From Setaria digitata (Eukaryota > Nematoda > Chromadorea > Rhabditida > Setariidae), in contig RCAB01000119.1 in the NCBI GenBank assembly GCA_003640385.1, positions 86,622 to 150,621 of the forward strand: 64,000 bases of DNA, read 5' to 3'. Under the pieces are notes generated by a model, which did not search any database, was not told where the DNA came from, and worked only from the letters and a program-made list of their open reading frames with translations. The number at the start of each line of letters is the position of its first letter. Within the stretch, counting starts at the first letter, position 1. The position numbers were made by a program, and so were the translations under genes. Positions 1 to 17,408 of this stretch are shown one piece after another.

Positions 1-1038
1 TCTTTGATAATTTCGCATTGAGTTTCATTTACTTTTTTTTTTTCGATAACTCTTTAATAAGTTCTCATCGTGGTCTTTTTTATGTTTCTTCTTGTTGCTT
101 CACTTTATAGGCTAGAGTTATAATTGGAAATATGGCAGTTGTCTTTTATTTATTTATTTTTTTTAATGTCAAAGCTATAGGCAAATCATTCGAAGGATCA
201 TCAGTTTCCCTTAGGGGTCGGAAAATATATTTAGATCTTTTCGTGCATACAGTGAATGCTTTTGTGATGGGTCTAGAATTAAATTCCGCTGTCAGCAGTA
301 ATTTCTGATTTGTTATTCAGTTTCTTGCTGAGACATAAGTCGGACTATGAAATTTAACTCTTTCAACTGGTATCTATGGTCTAACAGGAGGAAAAAAGAG
401 CTCCTATTAACAGATCTAACCACCCGTTATATTAATCTTTTTCCCATCATTTTGCTGGGAGGATTGTACTTGCTTATGTGCGCCATCCATTGTCTCTACC
501 TTTTATATGGAATTGCATTTTCACGCCAGAATTTATGAATAATTTAGAAATATTTCACATTAAAATAGTATAATTTCTTAGATTTTTGCTGATTGCACAG
601 TTAATTAGAAACACGTATGAGACTTTAAATTTAATTTATTCTCTTTAGTTGTTTGTAACTTCTCTCGCTCCATATTATATAGATCTCCATATCTGACTTT
701 TATCGCAGTCAAGTAGTGGAAATCAATATTAAGGCTAATTACTGTCAGGGCATAATGATCTTAAAGAATGTAATAGCTCATAAATTATTTTATTTCCAGT
801 AAAAAACAACTCATCGTTTTTCTGGCTAGATGAAATTTGTTGATTTTGATATTTGAATATTACTGTGTTTTTTTTTTACAATAAGGGATATTTAGGTGCC
901 ATATTTAAGATTTTCATTTTTAATCCGTTATAATCCTGTAAATTTAACGAGTTCAAATTTGAAATTTTTCTTGGAAATGTAAAAATTCAGTTCTGTAGAT
1001 TGGGTAACCATTAATCAGATAAAAAGGGAAAATTGCAG

Positions 1039-6024
<4,986 letters not shown>

Positions 6025-8437
6025 CAAATCTTCACAATATTCTGTTCCATTTTGCCTTTCAAAGTGCTAGATCTCAGATTGCTAAAACTACATTTGTTGA
6101 TCATACAAACGAACTATCTTGTCCATCTACTTCTATATTTCACGAAAATGGATTCAGGCATTTCCAATAATGAAATTTGTATTTCAAAAGAATTGAAATC
6201 TTACGCATTACCCAATCTTTCTGAGTTCGTCCTGTAGTTCTGGATAATGAGATGGTTTCCTAATGTAAACTATTATTTTAACTTTCAAATTATAAGTTAT
6301 TTTCGCCAGTTTCATTGCTTTTTGTTCATGTATCATTATTCCTGTCGCCGAACACTATGTTCCGTATGATGTGACTAGTGATTTGTTTCTCTGCTTGTCG
6401 TAGCTATATTGATGAGATAATCTGGAATATTTGCAATACATCTTAATATTTCCCCTTACTTAGAGACAGGTGGGTAAGTGTATTTGCATTTTCGATTAAT
6501 ATGTAAAATAATAGATAGATATCTGACATTCGGTTTGGTGTTTTTGGAAGGTACTATTGGTGGAAAAGCGATAGAAGTGGTTAGTTATGGGGAGAAGTGG
6601 TGGAATTCGAGCAAAAAGGAAGGGCCAATATTATGGAAGTATAAGAAATGAACTACTACTATACGAGTAAAAAAAATTTTTTTTGGTAAATCCTGTATGC
6701 TCACTGCTGATTGCTTTACTGCTTAGCCATTTTACAAAAAAAGTTTCTTTTTGTGCTTCTCTGCTATATTATAGTAATTGAACGATCAATTAATTTCTAG
6801 TTAAATACTTAACTCCCTAGGAGTAATGTTTCTATAGTATTATTACATCTATGGGTGATACAGAACAGTGACAAATAATCTCACATAGGCCAGGATGTAA
6901 TTATTTTAATAAATAAAGTAATGAATGAAAACTGAATGATGATGGACAATGCATGGGGGGAGGGGGAGGGGGGGGTGGGGGGGGGGGAAAAAAAAAGTCA
7001 CATTGTTTTAAGGCTCCCCATCTTTTCTAGTTTTGTAATCACATATCATGTTCCATGCCATTCTCTGGCACTAAAAGGTTTCGAAAACAACACAGCATAA
7101 AGCTAGGCTGTTTTGTTTCATTGGCCACTAGAATCGCAATGGTTCATTAATCAGCTGGAGTTGATATATGATTTTGAAGTTGATAAATGAAGTGGGTTTT
7201 TGCAATGCAATATTAGCTAACAATTTTGGAACCAAGAGTAACAACAATATTTTCATGGAATTAAATTGCATAATAAGAAAATGCACAATCTGATTACGTA
7301 CGATAGACAGAGGAATAATAACATGATGGCGGACCGGGTAAAGTGATGCGAGGCAAATACTGTTAATGTTATCAATGTTAGCTTGTAAATTTATCGGTCT
7401 TTGATGATGATTTGCCATTTGGAATAGTTTGTTAGATCAGAAAAAAAAAAAAAAAAAAGACAGTTGTTCCGCAATGATAACGTTTGAAATATGCAAGGAC
7501 TGTTAGAACACTCTGAACTTGTCGTACGGTCGACTGTCACTTATATCATCAGTGGTACAAATATTTTTTGATAACTTCCTACACGATATGGACCTTTGAA
7601 TGTCTCGCCTACCATATATTAAATGTGCTGAAAACAAAGTATCATTCAAAAATTGGATGTTGAAAATTAAGTGATTATTGAATCTTACAGTACTGCTGTC
7701 GATTTGTTTCACTCATATATTTCTATTTTATTCTTCTTTTCTTTTTTCTTTTTTTTTTTTTTTCTTTATAGAGCAGCAACAATCTTGTAAACCGTTTCTT
7801 TTTCTTTTCTTAAAAACCAGCTAAAATAAAAAAGAAACAAGAAGCTATTAATTATCGAAGCCATTAGTAGAATTTCATAAATTCCACATTTAGCAACAGT
7901 TTTAAATGGAAAATTATTAAAAGAACAGAGAATGAGGGAGGCTAAGCAAATTTGGAATGCAATAATATTTGCTTATAATGGATCTTTTACTTTTATGGAA
8001 TGCTGTTTATTTAATTGCTAATAATAAATCTAATTTCAAATCTATTACTCGAAAAAAAAAAAAAGGTTACAATTTATGCTGGAACTACGTAACCATGTTT
8101 GTTAGTTTTCACAACTAAAAATTTAAAAACTTTTCTTGATCTGAAATAAAAAAAAAAAACGAAACTATTTGTTTTTATTAATTGTAAATTACCATTTTTT
8201 AGTGAGCAAGAATTTGTAATGTAATACTGTATCTAATGAAGTCTTTGTTATTTTATTTTTGACCTCCACTGGTTCAAAATCGTCGAAATATGTTCGTTCC
8301 TTCCTGAATAAATTTAATGCTGAGTTAGAGAGACCATCAATTATATCAGTAATTTCAAAGAATCTCATGGAAGAACCTCACTTTCATTTTATTTAAAATG
8401 TTAGAAAAAAATGAATGAAGTTTCAGGTTAAACAGTG
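6025..8437. other. Intergenic region, MRP to LACT-like gene
   Basis: About 2.4 kb between two plus-strand genes. It contains a poly-G tract (listed separately) and several long A or T runs. Short reverse-strand ORFs at 7128-7418 and 7503-7712 have no recognisable family, no clear splice context and biased low-complexity composition; I do not call them genes. A possible spliced-leader acceptor (TTTCAG, ending 8426) precedes the next gene's ATG. Confidence 0.6.
6955..6987 (+). repeat. G-rich tract with four long G runs
   Basis: Runs of 6, 5, 8 and 11 G separated by single A, A and T, followed directly by nine A. It meets the simple G-quadruplex pattern (four runs of at least three G with short loops) and is the only such block on the plus strand of this A+T-rich window. 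No gene overlaps it. Confidence 0.85.
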
Positions 8438-11400
8438 ATGGACCAAAATCACTTTCTAGCCGGAAAACTCAAATTAGCAATAATAATGATTTTAGCTTAT
8501 CTTGTTGCTTCTGCAATTTTGCAATGGCTCTGTATATTACACTACCGATTATTAACACCATCAAAAGGTTTCTATGACAGCCAGTTTAAAGATGTTGCAA
8601 GAGTTTTTAGGTAAATTACTTTTAAGTTTGATTTTTTCCCATTGCAAATCTCTTTACAAAAGTTAGCTTTAATACTTTCCTTGTCACCTTCCATTTACTT
8701 TTCACTTAGTATGCTGCAAAAAATTGCTCGTAGAATATGATTAAATTTTGCAGCTGAGTAGAATGAAAATTAAAATCTGTAAAAAAATGAATAGGTGAAA
8801 GAATAAAAATGAGAAATGATTAAATTTTGAAAGCCAGTTTACCTGTTAGTGATTGTAACATTTTAGGGAGAACTTCGAAAAGGGTTTCGAAAGAGAAGGT
8901 GCACATTTAACGGTTATTCAAAATGGAAAAGTGGTTGTAAATATATGGAATGGTTATTCGGATTCAGAATCACTTCGTGAATGGACTCAAAGCACCAGAA
9001 CAGTTCTTTTTTCAACTACAAAAGTACTTGAACGTTAAATGAATTGATTTTGGAAGTTAGAAAATGTTCTGAAGCTATAAGGTTCAGATTTAAATTTTAA
9101 TCACTTCAAACAATACTCATTAAATATTGTCGCCACTGATATCACGGCGATGTACCTTGGACGTGGTAAATTTATTAGTAAGAATACCAGCATAACAAAA
9201 CAAGTTTCATATCAGCATAACAAGTTTCAGTTGTTTATTTAAAACTTCGATTGTTTTTTATTGCATTTCTCTTTAATTTAAGTGGAAACTCTTTACTTTT
9301 TTTTTTTTGAATGGTGGAAGCTTTATGCATGAGTTGAAAATATGTCTAAATTTCAATTAGTATTTGAATTTGAAGAAAGGTTTTATTTGAAAATATACCT
9401 TACATCGCAACATTATTAGTCTGTTCAACTTTCAACTTTTATCATTTTCGGGGAAATTTTAGTTAATTCATAAATTACAGGCAATCGCGGCGCTTTGCTT
9501 AGCGATGCAAATTGATCGAGGTCGTCTCTCATATGACGATTTAGTGGTGAAATACTGGCCAGAATATGGACAATATGGGAAGCATATCACTACAGTTGAG
9601 GATATTCTGACCCATAAAGTCAGCTTTTCAGCCTAAAATTTCTTTAGAATTTCCTGAAAATTAAAAATTCTGGAACAAAAAAATTTTTTTCAGCATTTTC
9701 AATAATTTTAACATTTTTATTCTCTTTGCTTTAAAATGTTTTCATTTGTCCGACTGAATGGTTCTGAGATGGATCAAAAAATTGTACAGGCTGGGATTCC
9801 ATATCTTGAAAATCTTACGGTAGCAGATGTGACAAACGAGGAACGAATTATGAAGAAACTGGAGGAAGCCAAGCCCCTCTGGAAGCCAGGCACTGCTACT
9901 GGGTTATCTTTCAAATCTTTGAAATATTGAATAAATCAAGTGGTTACGAATGATTGATGACAGAGCACTTGAGAAAATTAAGAAATCTCAAATTTCTAAA
10001 TCACTGGACTGTATAATTAAAAGTTTTTAGTTTTTTGGTAATGGAAGCGTATCTGGATTCTGAATTGATCTGACTATAAATGATCACTTTTCCTCGGCTA
10101 TTTGTTTCTTTTTTCCGGAAATTTCTCGAATTGGTGATTTTGTTCATAAGTTTTAGGTATCATGCTGTGACATTTGGTTGGTTAGTTGATGGTATTTTTC
10201 GCAAAGTGGAAGAGAAAGGTCGCAGTATTAAAACATTTCTTCAGGAAGAAATAGCAGATAAATATGGTAATACTTCAACAAAATGTAGATTTGAAATTAT
10301 TCATCAAGAAATCTCTCTACATTTGTTTAATTTAGCATCAAATCATACTTTATTGTATCAATTTACACGAAAGATTTTGAGGTATTGATGCCACTATTGG
10401 TTTGGCAAATCGAGAATTCAAGAATTTAGCTAGAATAACTCAACCTGGATTATTGGAATACGCTCGAGATGTGCTATTAGATCTAAGAATGATTATTATG
10501 TTGGCAATGATGTACGCGCAGCCGTCAAATTCCATAGCGACAAAAATTCGAATTCATCCTTTCTGGCTTCCTTTGAATTTTGTAAGAATTTATTTGCATG
10601 GAACATCTAAAAGCTTCCCAACAATTTTGCGATTTCATTAATTATCCGGTCAATTTTTCTCGTCCTTAAAATCTTTTTAATCAAAATTAGTTTTTAAAAT
10701 TTCTAGGACACAGTGGCACTGAACGATCCAAACATTATTGAACTGAATATGGCAGGAATAACAGGTGTCAGTAATGCATACAATCTAGCTAAGTTATTTT
10801 CATTGGCAATTGACGGGACATTATTAAGCAACCAAACACTTGCGCAAATAACTCAACCAACTATAACAAACTGGCATATGGAACGAGTTTTCCTGTATCC
10901 AGTAGTCAAAGGTCACGGCTTCTTCTTCGAAAATCATCCTTTCAAGGTAGTAAACAATTCTTTCGTGATAAATATGAAAAATGAAGCAGGCAAAATTTGT
11001 GAATTGTTTGGTCCATTATAGTATAAATAATATACGGTACAAGTGACAACAAAACTTTTATAAAAAAGTGTTATGAAAAAACGTTAACATTCTGATCGTA
11101 ACTATCGTCATTTTGCCACTTTTTATTCTGGTCTAAAGAAATATGATTTCGTAGGCACTGATTACCTTTCTAATTTTTGATCTTTGAAGACTGCAAATTC
11201 TCAGTCACCTTTTAATTCTTGGATACACCTGAGAAAGTTTAAATTTAGCATTTAATTAACTAAACAATGCAGATGTTGTGGTTTAATGTTACACTACAGC
11301 AGAGTTACTTGTTTGGGCACCCAGGATATGGCTGCCAGGCATTGAACATCGATATCGACAAGAAACTTGTCATTGCTTACGTATCAAATGGTCTTAAAAC

Positions 11401-11464
11401 GGCAAGTGGAGAAATGTGCAGAACATATCAATCAATACTTCGATCTCTCTACCGATCATTATGA
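8438..11464 (+). CDS. LACTB-like serine beta-lactamase-fold protein
   Basis: Eight exons: 8438-8610, 8867-9023, 9481-9618, 9790-9902, 10157-10266, 10382-10581, 10707-10946, 11300-11464; 431 residues, all phases consistent. Start chosen at 8438 because TTTCAG lies 11 nt upstream. Residues about 10-35 form a hydrophobic segment, suggesting a signal anchor. The penicillin-binding/beta-lactamase (class C-like) fold is shown by the SxxK motif FSTTK at the end of exon 2, the second-motif region YHAVTFGW at the start of exon 5 and the HPG element (FGHPGYG) in the last exon. Nematodes carry expanded families of such proteins (lact genes); their substrates are mostly unknown, and the family is thought to act as peptidases or esterases rather than in antibiotic resistance. 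Which paralogue this is cannot be decided here. Confidence 0.9.
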
Positions 11465-12027
11465 AAAGCAACATTTCTGTACATATTTTTTGTTTCTAAA
11501 CTTTAATTCAGTACCTAAGCCAAACTAATTTTTGTGACTGCCAATATTATATGAGAATATCGTAACAGAGAACTCCTTTTTAAGACTATTCAAATATGAT
11601 AACCTTTCACGAAGTTAGACCCTTCCCATTGATGAATATGCCAATCACACTTTGTAATGACTCATTTAAAAAAGCAATTAGGAGAATTAAAATCTATGGT
11701 CTAACTCCTAATGAGACATAAGAAAATATTTACTGAAACTATTTTCTGCCGTTGTTTATAACAGAAAACAAAATAGCTGTAATATACTTGCATTGAAAAT
11801 TGATGCTCACTATTTTACGAGCATCATCGTACAGGAAGCTGTGTTAAATCAAAATGTCCTTGTATCCAAACTGCAGTTAACAAATTCCTCACGAAATATA
11901 ACTTATTTCGTTGTTATATTTTAATAATACTATGCATCTCTTAGCAACGATGTGGAAATGCAAATTTCATTTATGGAAACATTATCACCTTCAAATCCTA
12001 CAATGGATAAAATTTATAGAGTGGAGC
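11465..12027. other. Intergenic region between convergent genes
   Basis: About 560 nt separating the stop of the LACT-like gene (+) from the stop of RABL3 (-). It should hold both 3' UTRs. I see no supported ORF, RNA gene or repeat. Confidence 0.6.
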
Positions 12028-13686
12028 TTAGGTAAAAATTATCTTACGGCGTCTTTCTCCAGCCATAGGCACCTTATTACGCTCAACAACTGAATCGAAA
12101 AACTTTGACAGAATGATTCGGTTCGTAGACCCTGGTGAGATCGGACGCCGGCAATTTAAAGAGATTCGATCATATCCTGTCTGTAAAGAAAAATTAATCA
12201 CACAACTAGTTTTGTTTCAGAGCAGCATATAAGTAATTGTATAATATTTAAAAAGTGCAAAATTACCCGACTTTGATCAAGCATAAGTTTTGCTATTATA
12301 AATTTAACAGCACTAAAGTCAAACCTGTTTCGCTCTTTCAGGCGCTAAGTCAGATTTACAACCAACAACCAGCGTTGGTATCGGTGTATTTTCAATATTG
12401 TTTAACAAGTCGCGTGAACCCTGTGAGGATAAAAATGGTGAATTTACGGAAGGTGAAGATGAAGTAACACTATGAAGTAACGCAATCCACTGTGAGAGAT
12501 TTGATTCACTTTTCTTATTACTTAGATCGTGCACTAATATAGCACCTGTAGCTCCTGAAACAAAACCTAATTCTTTTTATGCATTCTCCGTTTTACCGGC
12601 ATCTGTCGGAATATGCAGAAGAGATTGCAAGAAACACCAGAATGAAACTCGAAATGGAAGGAAAGTAAATTATTTCTTCGCTTCTAACTCATTCATTTGA
12701 TCGAAATTTCAAACCAAAGTCACAGATAAGAACAAGAAGGAATTAGGAATCCTGAAGATAAAATCCTACAAATAATTTTGCTTATCAAAAAGAAAGATGA
12801 ACGAAACATGGAAGTATTTCCAAACTTAACATGAACCTTCAAGAAAATTAACGGATGCTTTTTGATGAACTGTGGTACCACCTACATCCCAAAGTTCGAT
12901 ATATTCCGTTTGTTCTTCAGAACTTCCAGCACGATACTGGTGAGCAATTACGGAAATAGCACAACCGACTGTACTGCTAGGGATTGCATCGTGTCTGAGT
13001 ACAAGTAATTATTAATTCAGTTTTCTTCCCTTGAAGTACGAAATAAAATCTATTTATCGTTAACCCATCAAAAATTAGGATGTAATGAAAGCTTTAAAAA
13101 AAATCGAGAAAACCTGTGTTGAATATACCAAGAATAAATTCCCTCCAGATCTTCTTACTGTTTCCTAACTGTTTTTATTCTTGCAAAAATTGTGGCAGAA
13201 AGTAAGAAATAAGAAGTTTCAGTAAGAAATGCATCCTGTTTCTTTGTTTGAAGAATATTATAATGTTAAAAACTTATCGATAAGTGTATGCACCACACCC
13301 TTACGAGGTTAGGTATGACGACTAAATTTGTCATTGTATATTTTTTGAAATGTATTTAATGTATCCTACTTTTTGTTCTAAATAAATATTTGTGAAATAG
13401 GTGCATGCAATATATGAATTCCACAACACAGTATGATCAGTATTACGTCCAATCTGTTTTTAACAATAAGTTGTTTGATTCATAAAGTTTATTAAATGAT
13501 GCTGTCATTACAATAATTATTGGAAAACGCCGACGAATCATTTCGTCTGTATCATGCATCATGAAAAATCTAATAAAATAATGGCAACCTGTTGCAAAGA
13601 ACGTTGACAAACGAACTTTTGCCAACACCACTACTTCCAAGAACAACAACTTTGTGCCAGTTCAATCCCGATTGACCTCCAGACAT
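12028..13686 (-). CDS. RABL3: RABL3-type small GTPase
   Basis: Rab-like GTPase. Exons on the minus strand: 13686-13589, 12994-12853, a predicted 10-nt micro-exon near 12650, 12554-12325, 12180-12028; about 210 residues against 236 in human RABL3. P-loop [10 protein letters not shown] is in exon 1. The RABL3-typical YIELWDVGG replaces the usual DTAGQ switch [14 protein letters not shown] and the base-binding motif GCKSD follow, and the last exon has SLNCRRP and KFFDSVVE as in vertebrate RABL3. RABL3 lacks the C-terminal prenylation Cys of Rabs, and none is seen here. The start ATG lies inside the last exon of the upstream DPH4 gene, in another frame, with 25 nt of overlap. The 3' end could extend: a good donor (GTAAGAT) lies just before the chosen stop. 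Confidence 0.85.
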
Positions 13687-14495
13687 AACGAACAATTTGG
13701 ACATTCAAAATAAGCAGAATTTATAATACGATCAATATCTGTTTTCTCAAGAATAAATTCACCGCCGCAACTAAAAAATGTGGTTATCAAGTTGAAGATC
13801 ATAAATGATTAAAACGATCATCAAAATTAGTCTTTGAATATCTTAGTAATGATGAACAGCACCAATACAAATATATCTGGCATTAAAAATTTAATATAAT
13901 TTAACAAATCGAAATTTTCAGGAGAAATCTACATGCACCTAAAAGCTACCAGAATGAAACTTCAAAAAGTAAAAAAAGATGGGAAAATGAATTGATCTAG
14001 TAAATATCTTATTAGATTGATACGAACTGAAGCTGCTGGGAAGGCAAAAGCACCTAAAACCACCTGCAAAACTCTTCAATTCGTTCAACAGTACTATCGA
14101 TGACAATTTGGTGTCCAATAACGCCCTGATGCTCACGTAATATTTGTTCTCTTAACCAAATATTATAGTCTCGACGCGTATTCTCGTCCCTGTGGAAAAG
14201 AAGGTGAAGGAAAGCAAATTATTACACACAAATGAATTAAACTTGTCGAATAGAAATAATAAAACAATCCTTCATGCTGCTCAACCTTACACCACCAACC
14301 TACATGACGAAAAATGAAGAAATCAAATCACAAGACCAACTTTAAAATAGACCAGGCTTTCGTTACTAGAAGTAAATCCTCGCCGGAACCACCCTTATCT
14401 GGATGATTTGCACGCAGTTCACGGAAATAGGCTTCCTTTAGCTCGCCGTATGACGCTTTCGGTGAACAACCTAACACATCGTAGCAATTTTTCAT
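13662..14495 (-). CDS. DNAJC24: DPH4/DNAJC24: J-domain and CSL zinc-finger protein
   Basis: Diphthamide biosynthesis protein 4. Exons 14495-14341, 14189-14064, 13770-13662; 129 residues against about 149 in human. The N-terminal J domain begins MKNCYDVLGCSP and contains the HPD motif in ANHPDKGG, needed to stimulate Hsp70. The C-terminal CSL zinc finger has its first pair as CSCGGEF (split by the second intron) and its second pair as [10 protein letters not shown]. In the known pathway DPH4 delivers iron or electrons for the first step of diphthamide formation on eEF2 in the cytosol. The first donor is GTTGGT, weak but frame-perfect. The final 25 nt overlap the RABL3 start, and TMEM185 lies 0.9 kb upstream on the same strand, so an operon is plausible. 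Confidence 0.9.
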
Positions 14496-15428
14496 AATGA
14501 TTTCAAATATTACGCATGTTCCTGCAAACACTATCTCATCTGATGCAATATTTCAACTTGCAGTGACTAATCATATTTTTCCTGCATCACAATGAACAGA
14601 AAAGCAATCAACAAGCAGATTACACTTTATAAGTCGAAAGCAATCCCACTTGAGGATATAGAGTATAAAAACTCAAGTGATGTAAAAGACCAAAATTATT
14701 TGGACGAGAAAACAAACAACACAGTATGAAAATTCATGACTTAACTGCTTGTAATTATCATATCGTATCCTCCTTGCAGAATATTTTATTAAAAGAAATG
14801 CAACTTGAAAAAAGTATGAAAAAAAATAATACAAGGAAAGTTTTTGGATTAATATATACATCAGAGAAAACATTCATAAACAAAGGCACCTTCGACTCCG
14901 CTATTTTAGGAACAAATTACTGACACATCTATATAATGCCACAATACACAAAGAAGTGGGAAAGAAAAAAGCTAGTCAATATCTATATCTACACTATGAG
15001 ATCTTAAAAATAACATCACTGAATCGCAACTTCCAAAAAAAATATCGACATTGAGGATCTGCCCGAATCTAAACGCAATGAGAGATTCACTAGATGAAAG
15101 ATTACATGGCTATATCTTGTAGTATTACATTGGCGTTTAACCCATGCTTTATATAAATAAGATGTTAATAACTCTATTTAATATTTTAATTTCAAAATGT
15201 ATGGGTGGGAAATTATAACCGCACTATATAATATCATTAAACTCTAACCATGTCCGAAGAAATAGAAATCCTAAAGAAGAAAATTGTAAAGGCGAAATAT
15301 TCTCCTAATCCACTTTTTACTTCCCCGAGTCCACCTAGTCCAATGCATAAAAGACCCTAAAAAAGAACTTAACACATAACATCAGTATATGTGGGTTTTT
15401 CAAATATAATTTAAAACAGAATTTTTCA
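14496..15428. other. Spacer between TMEM185 and DPH4
   Basis: 933 nt between the TMEM185 stop and the DPH4 start, both on the minus strand. ORFs over 14673-14923 on either strand are low-complexity, A+T-driven and not convincing. If the three genes form an operon, this is the intercistronic region; it is longer than the roughly 100 nt typical of C. elegans operons. Confidence 0.5.
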
Positions 15429-17408
15429 CTAGTCAGGACTTTCAATTGAACGGATCGGTACAACTGGGCGTAACGGAAATTTAATTGAACGATCCGATTG
15501 TAGACTCTGTTTCTCAAAATCTTCTGTTACATTCTGATGCTCAGATGAGGAACGAAATTTGTAGCTGACATTGGCATACTGTTTCAAGCATGGACAGGCT
15601 TCCAACAAAAATGCGCAAAATGGTGCACGCATCGCAAACCACCATGGATTACCTCCACGTGCACCAAATGACATTAAAACCAAACAAAGTAGTGCTAGAT
15701 CCAACGGAGCACATACAATGATGAAAGCAATTTGGCTGATTGGTTCATCGTCTGACCATGACACTGCATCCAGTTTACCTGAAATTATAAATGTCCGAAA
15801 TTAATTTATGCATCGACTTCTATTTTCGTTTTCGTAATTCCGCGATTTGATAAAATCCGGTTAAAAAGGAAAAAAGGCAATCTTTAATCTCCGAAATTAT
15901 TCTCTCGATATATGCATACCAGTTAAAAGCAGAAGGAATACAAGAATTGGTATAACAAGCAAAGTATGACATAGAGCAGAGTAGAGATGCTGCCTCCTCT
16001 GGGACGCTAACATGTGAACCGATCGTGCCAGCACAACCGCCAGAACGAACGCATAAAGCACCTGTGATATAATGTTTACTGGTTCAGAGTAAACTTTTAA
16101 ATAAATGCAATGATGAGCAAAATTGTATAACAATGAGAGAACAATAAGACGAATGACAAACAAACTTAAAAAGTATTTTTTCAAACTTTTCCCACAATGA
16201 CATATAATGACATAAAAAAAGCGAACATTTCTTGCGCGAAAGAATTTTCCAGTGATTAAATGAACTTACTCCGACGACACTCAAAGACAGAACTACCCAT
16301 AATGGAATGAAAACGATTGTCCAATGCCAATCCAGTATACCATCCAATTTGAATGCGACAAAAACAAACTGCACAATATTGATGGAAAAGAAAAGTTCCA
16401 TCTGTAATTTGTATCTATCAATTAAAATGAATCTGACACCCTCACTTTTGTAAGGAAACTAAATATTCGTAAACTCTACAGAGCAAAAATACAACCTCGA
16501 ACGATTTGTCGTTCCTGATTGCCCATATTGCAACAACAACAGAGAGTAAACTTAGGGCAAAGATGGGAACAAAAACAAGCAACCAAGGTAATTCGTCTAC
16601 TGTTGCATTTGTTTGCAATTTATGACAACACAACACTCCAAATAACGTCAATAACCCATGCTCTCCAGCACACAGGATCATCCCATAAAAATCCGAACGA
16701 AGTGAACTCTCTGTCCTGCAATTTTCCAAGACCATATTTTCACGGATTCAACTCATATATCAAAAATTTAATAAATCTGCTACAACATTCACGGCAAACA
16801 TTTAAAGATATACGAAAGCCGTGAAAAAAGTTATTATATAAGTTAACTTTGGAATCAAAAATTAAAGGTTAATTTAATGTGTCGTGAGATGTAAGGAACT
16901 CACAATGATGGGGGAGAAATTGTGAAGGATATCGCTGCAACAATAGCTCCAAGGAAAACTATGAATTCGCAAATCCATAAAGGTAAAAAAACAAGTGCGT
17001 AATTAAGTTCAATTGTACCATCAAAACGCAAAGGAAGAAGTATAAAGAAGCACAATAAACAACTGTACAGGACGAATTTCCTATTAAAAAATTTAGATAA
17101 CATTTATAATGGAATTCGATCATCAAGTCATGACCTTTCAGTGTCCGCTCAACTATTCGATGATTATGACGTCCCAGTAAGTGTTTGTTTAGATGTTAGT
17201 AATCAGAATAATTTTTCGGAGAAGAAACTACTCGTTTCCTGATCAAAAACGCAAAAAGCGAATATTGATCACAAAGCATCGGGAAGTGCATTTATTTATA
17301 TCTCACCACATTTTATTAACTAATTGCTAATGCTGAAGAAGAAACTTACGGGGCGTTAAAGTCTCGAAAAAAACTTCGAAGACTCAGTTCCATTCCTAAT
17401 TCTTCCAT
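15429..17408 (-). CDS. TMEM185: TMEM185-family multi-pass membrane protein
   Basis: Six exons: 17408-17350, 17080-16904, 16715-16496, 16401-16270, 16061-15920, 15778-15429; 359 residues, close to human TMEM185A/B (350). The N-terminal FFRDFNAPKF matches the family LFQDFNPSKF, split by intron 1. Repeated blocks of the form (V/F)FxPLW(I/V) follow (LVFLPLWICEF, VFVPIFALS, IVFIPLWVVLS), each within hydrophobic helices. ASQRRQHLYSAL, the late GGNPWWFAMR and the terminal SPD also match. Start: an in-frame ATG five codons upstream of the conserved Met lies 12 nt behind TTTCAG, a likely spliced-leader site. Function of this conserved family is not established; it is predicted to be an integral membrane protein. 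Confidence 0.92.

Noticed and set aside
347..538. Hydrophobic 63-codon ORF as a third alternative MRP exon
   Set aside because: It does not give a 156-nt phase-0 exon and lacks the D..LP start shared by the two accepted exons.
7128..7712. Reverse-strand ORFs of 96 and 69 codons
   Set aside because: No homologous family, no splice or leader context; plausible by chance in this composition.
15571..15804. Plus-strand ORF over TMEM185
   Set aside because: Antisense shadow of the last TMEM185 exon, which carries the conserved GGNPWWF region.
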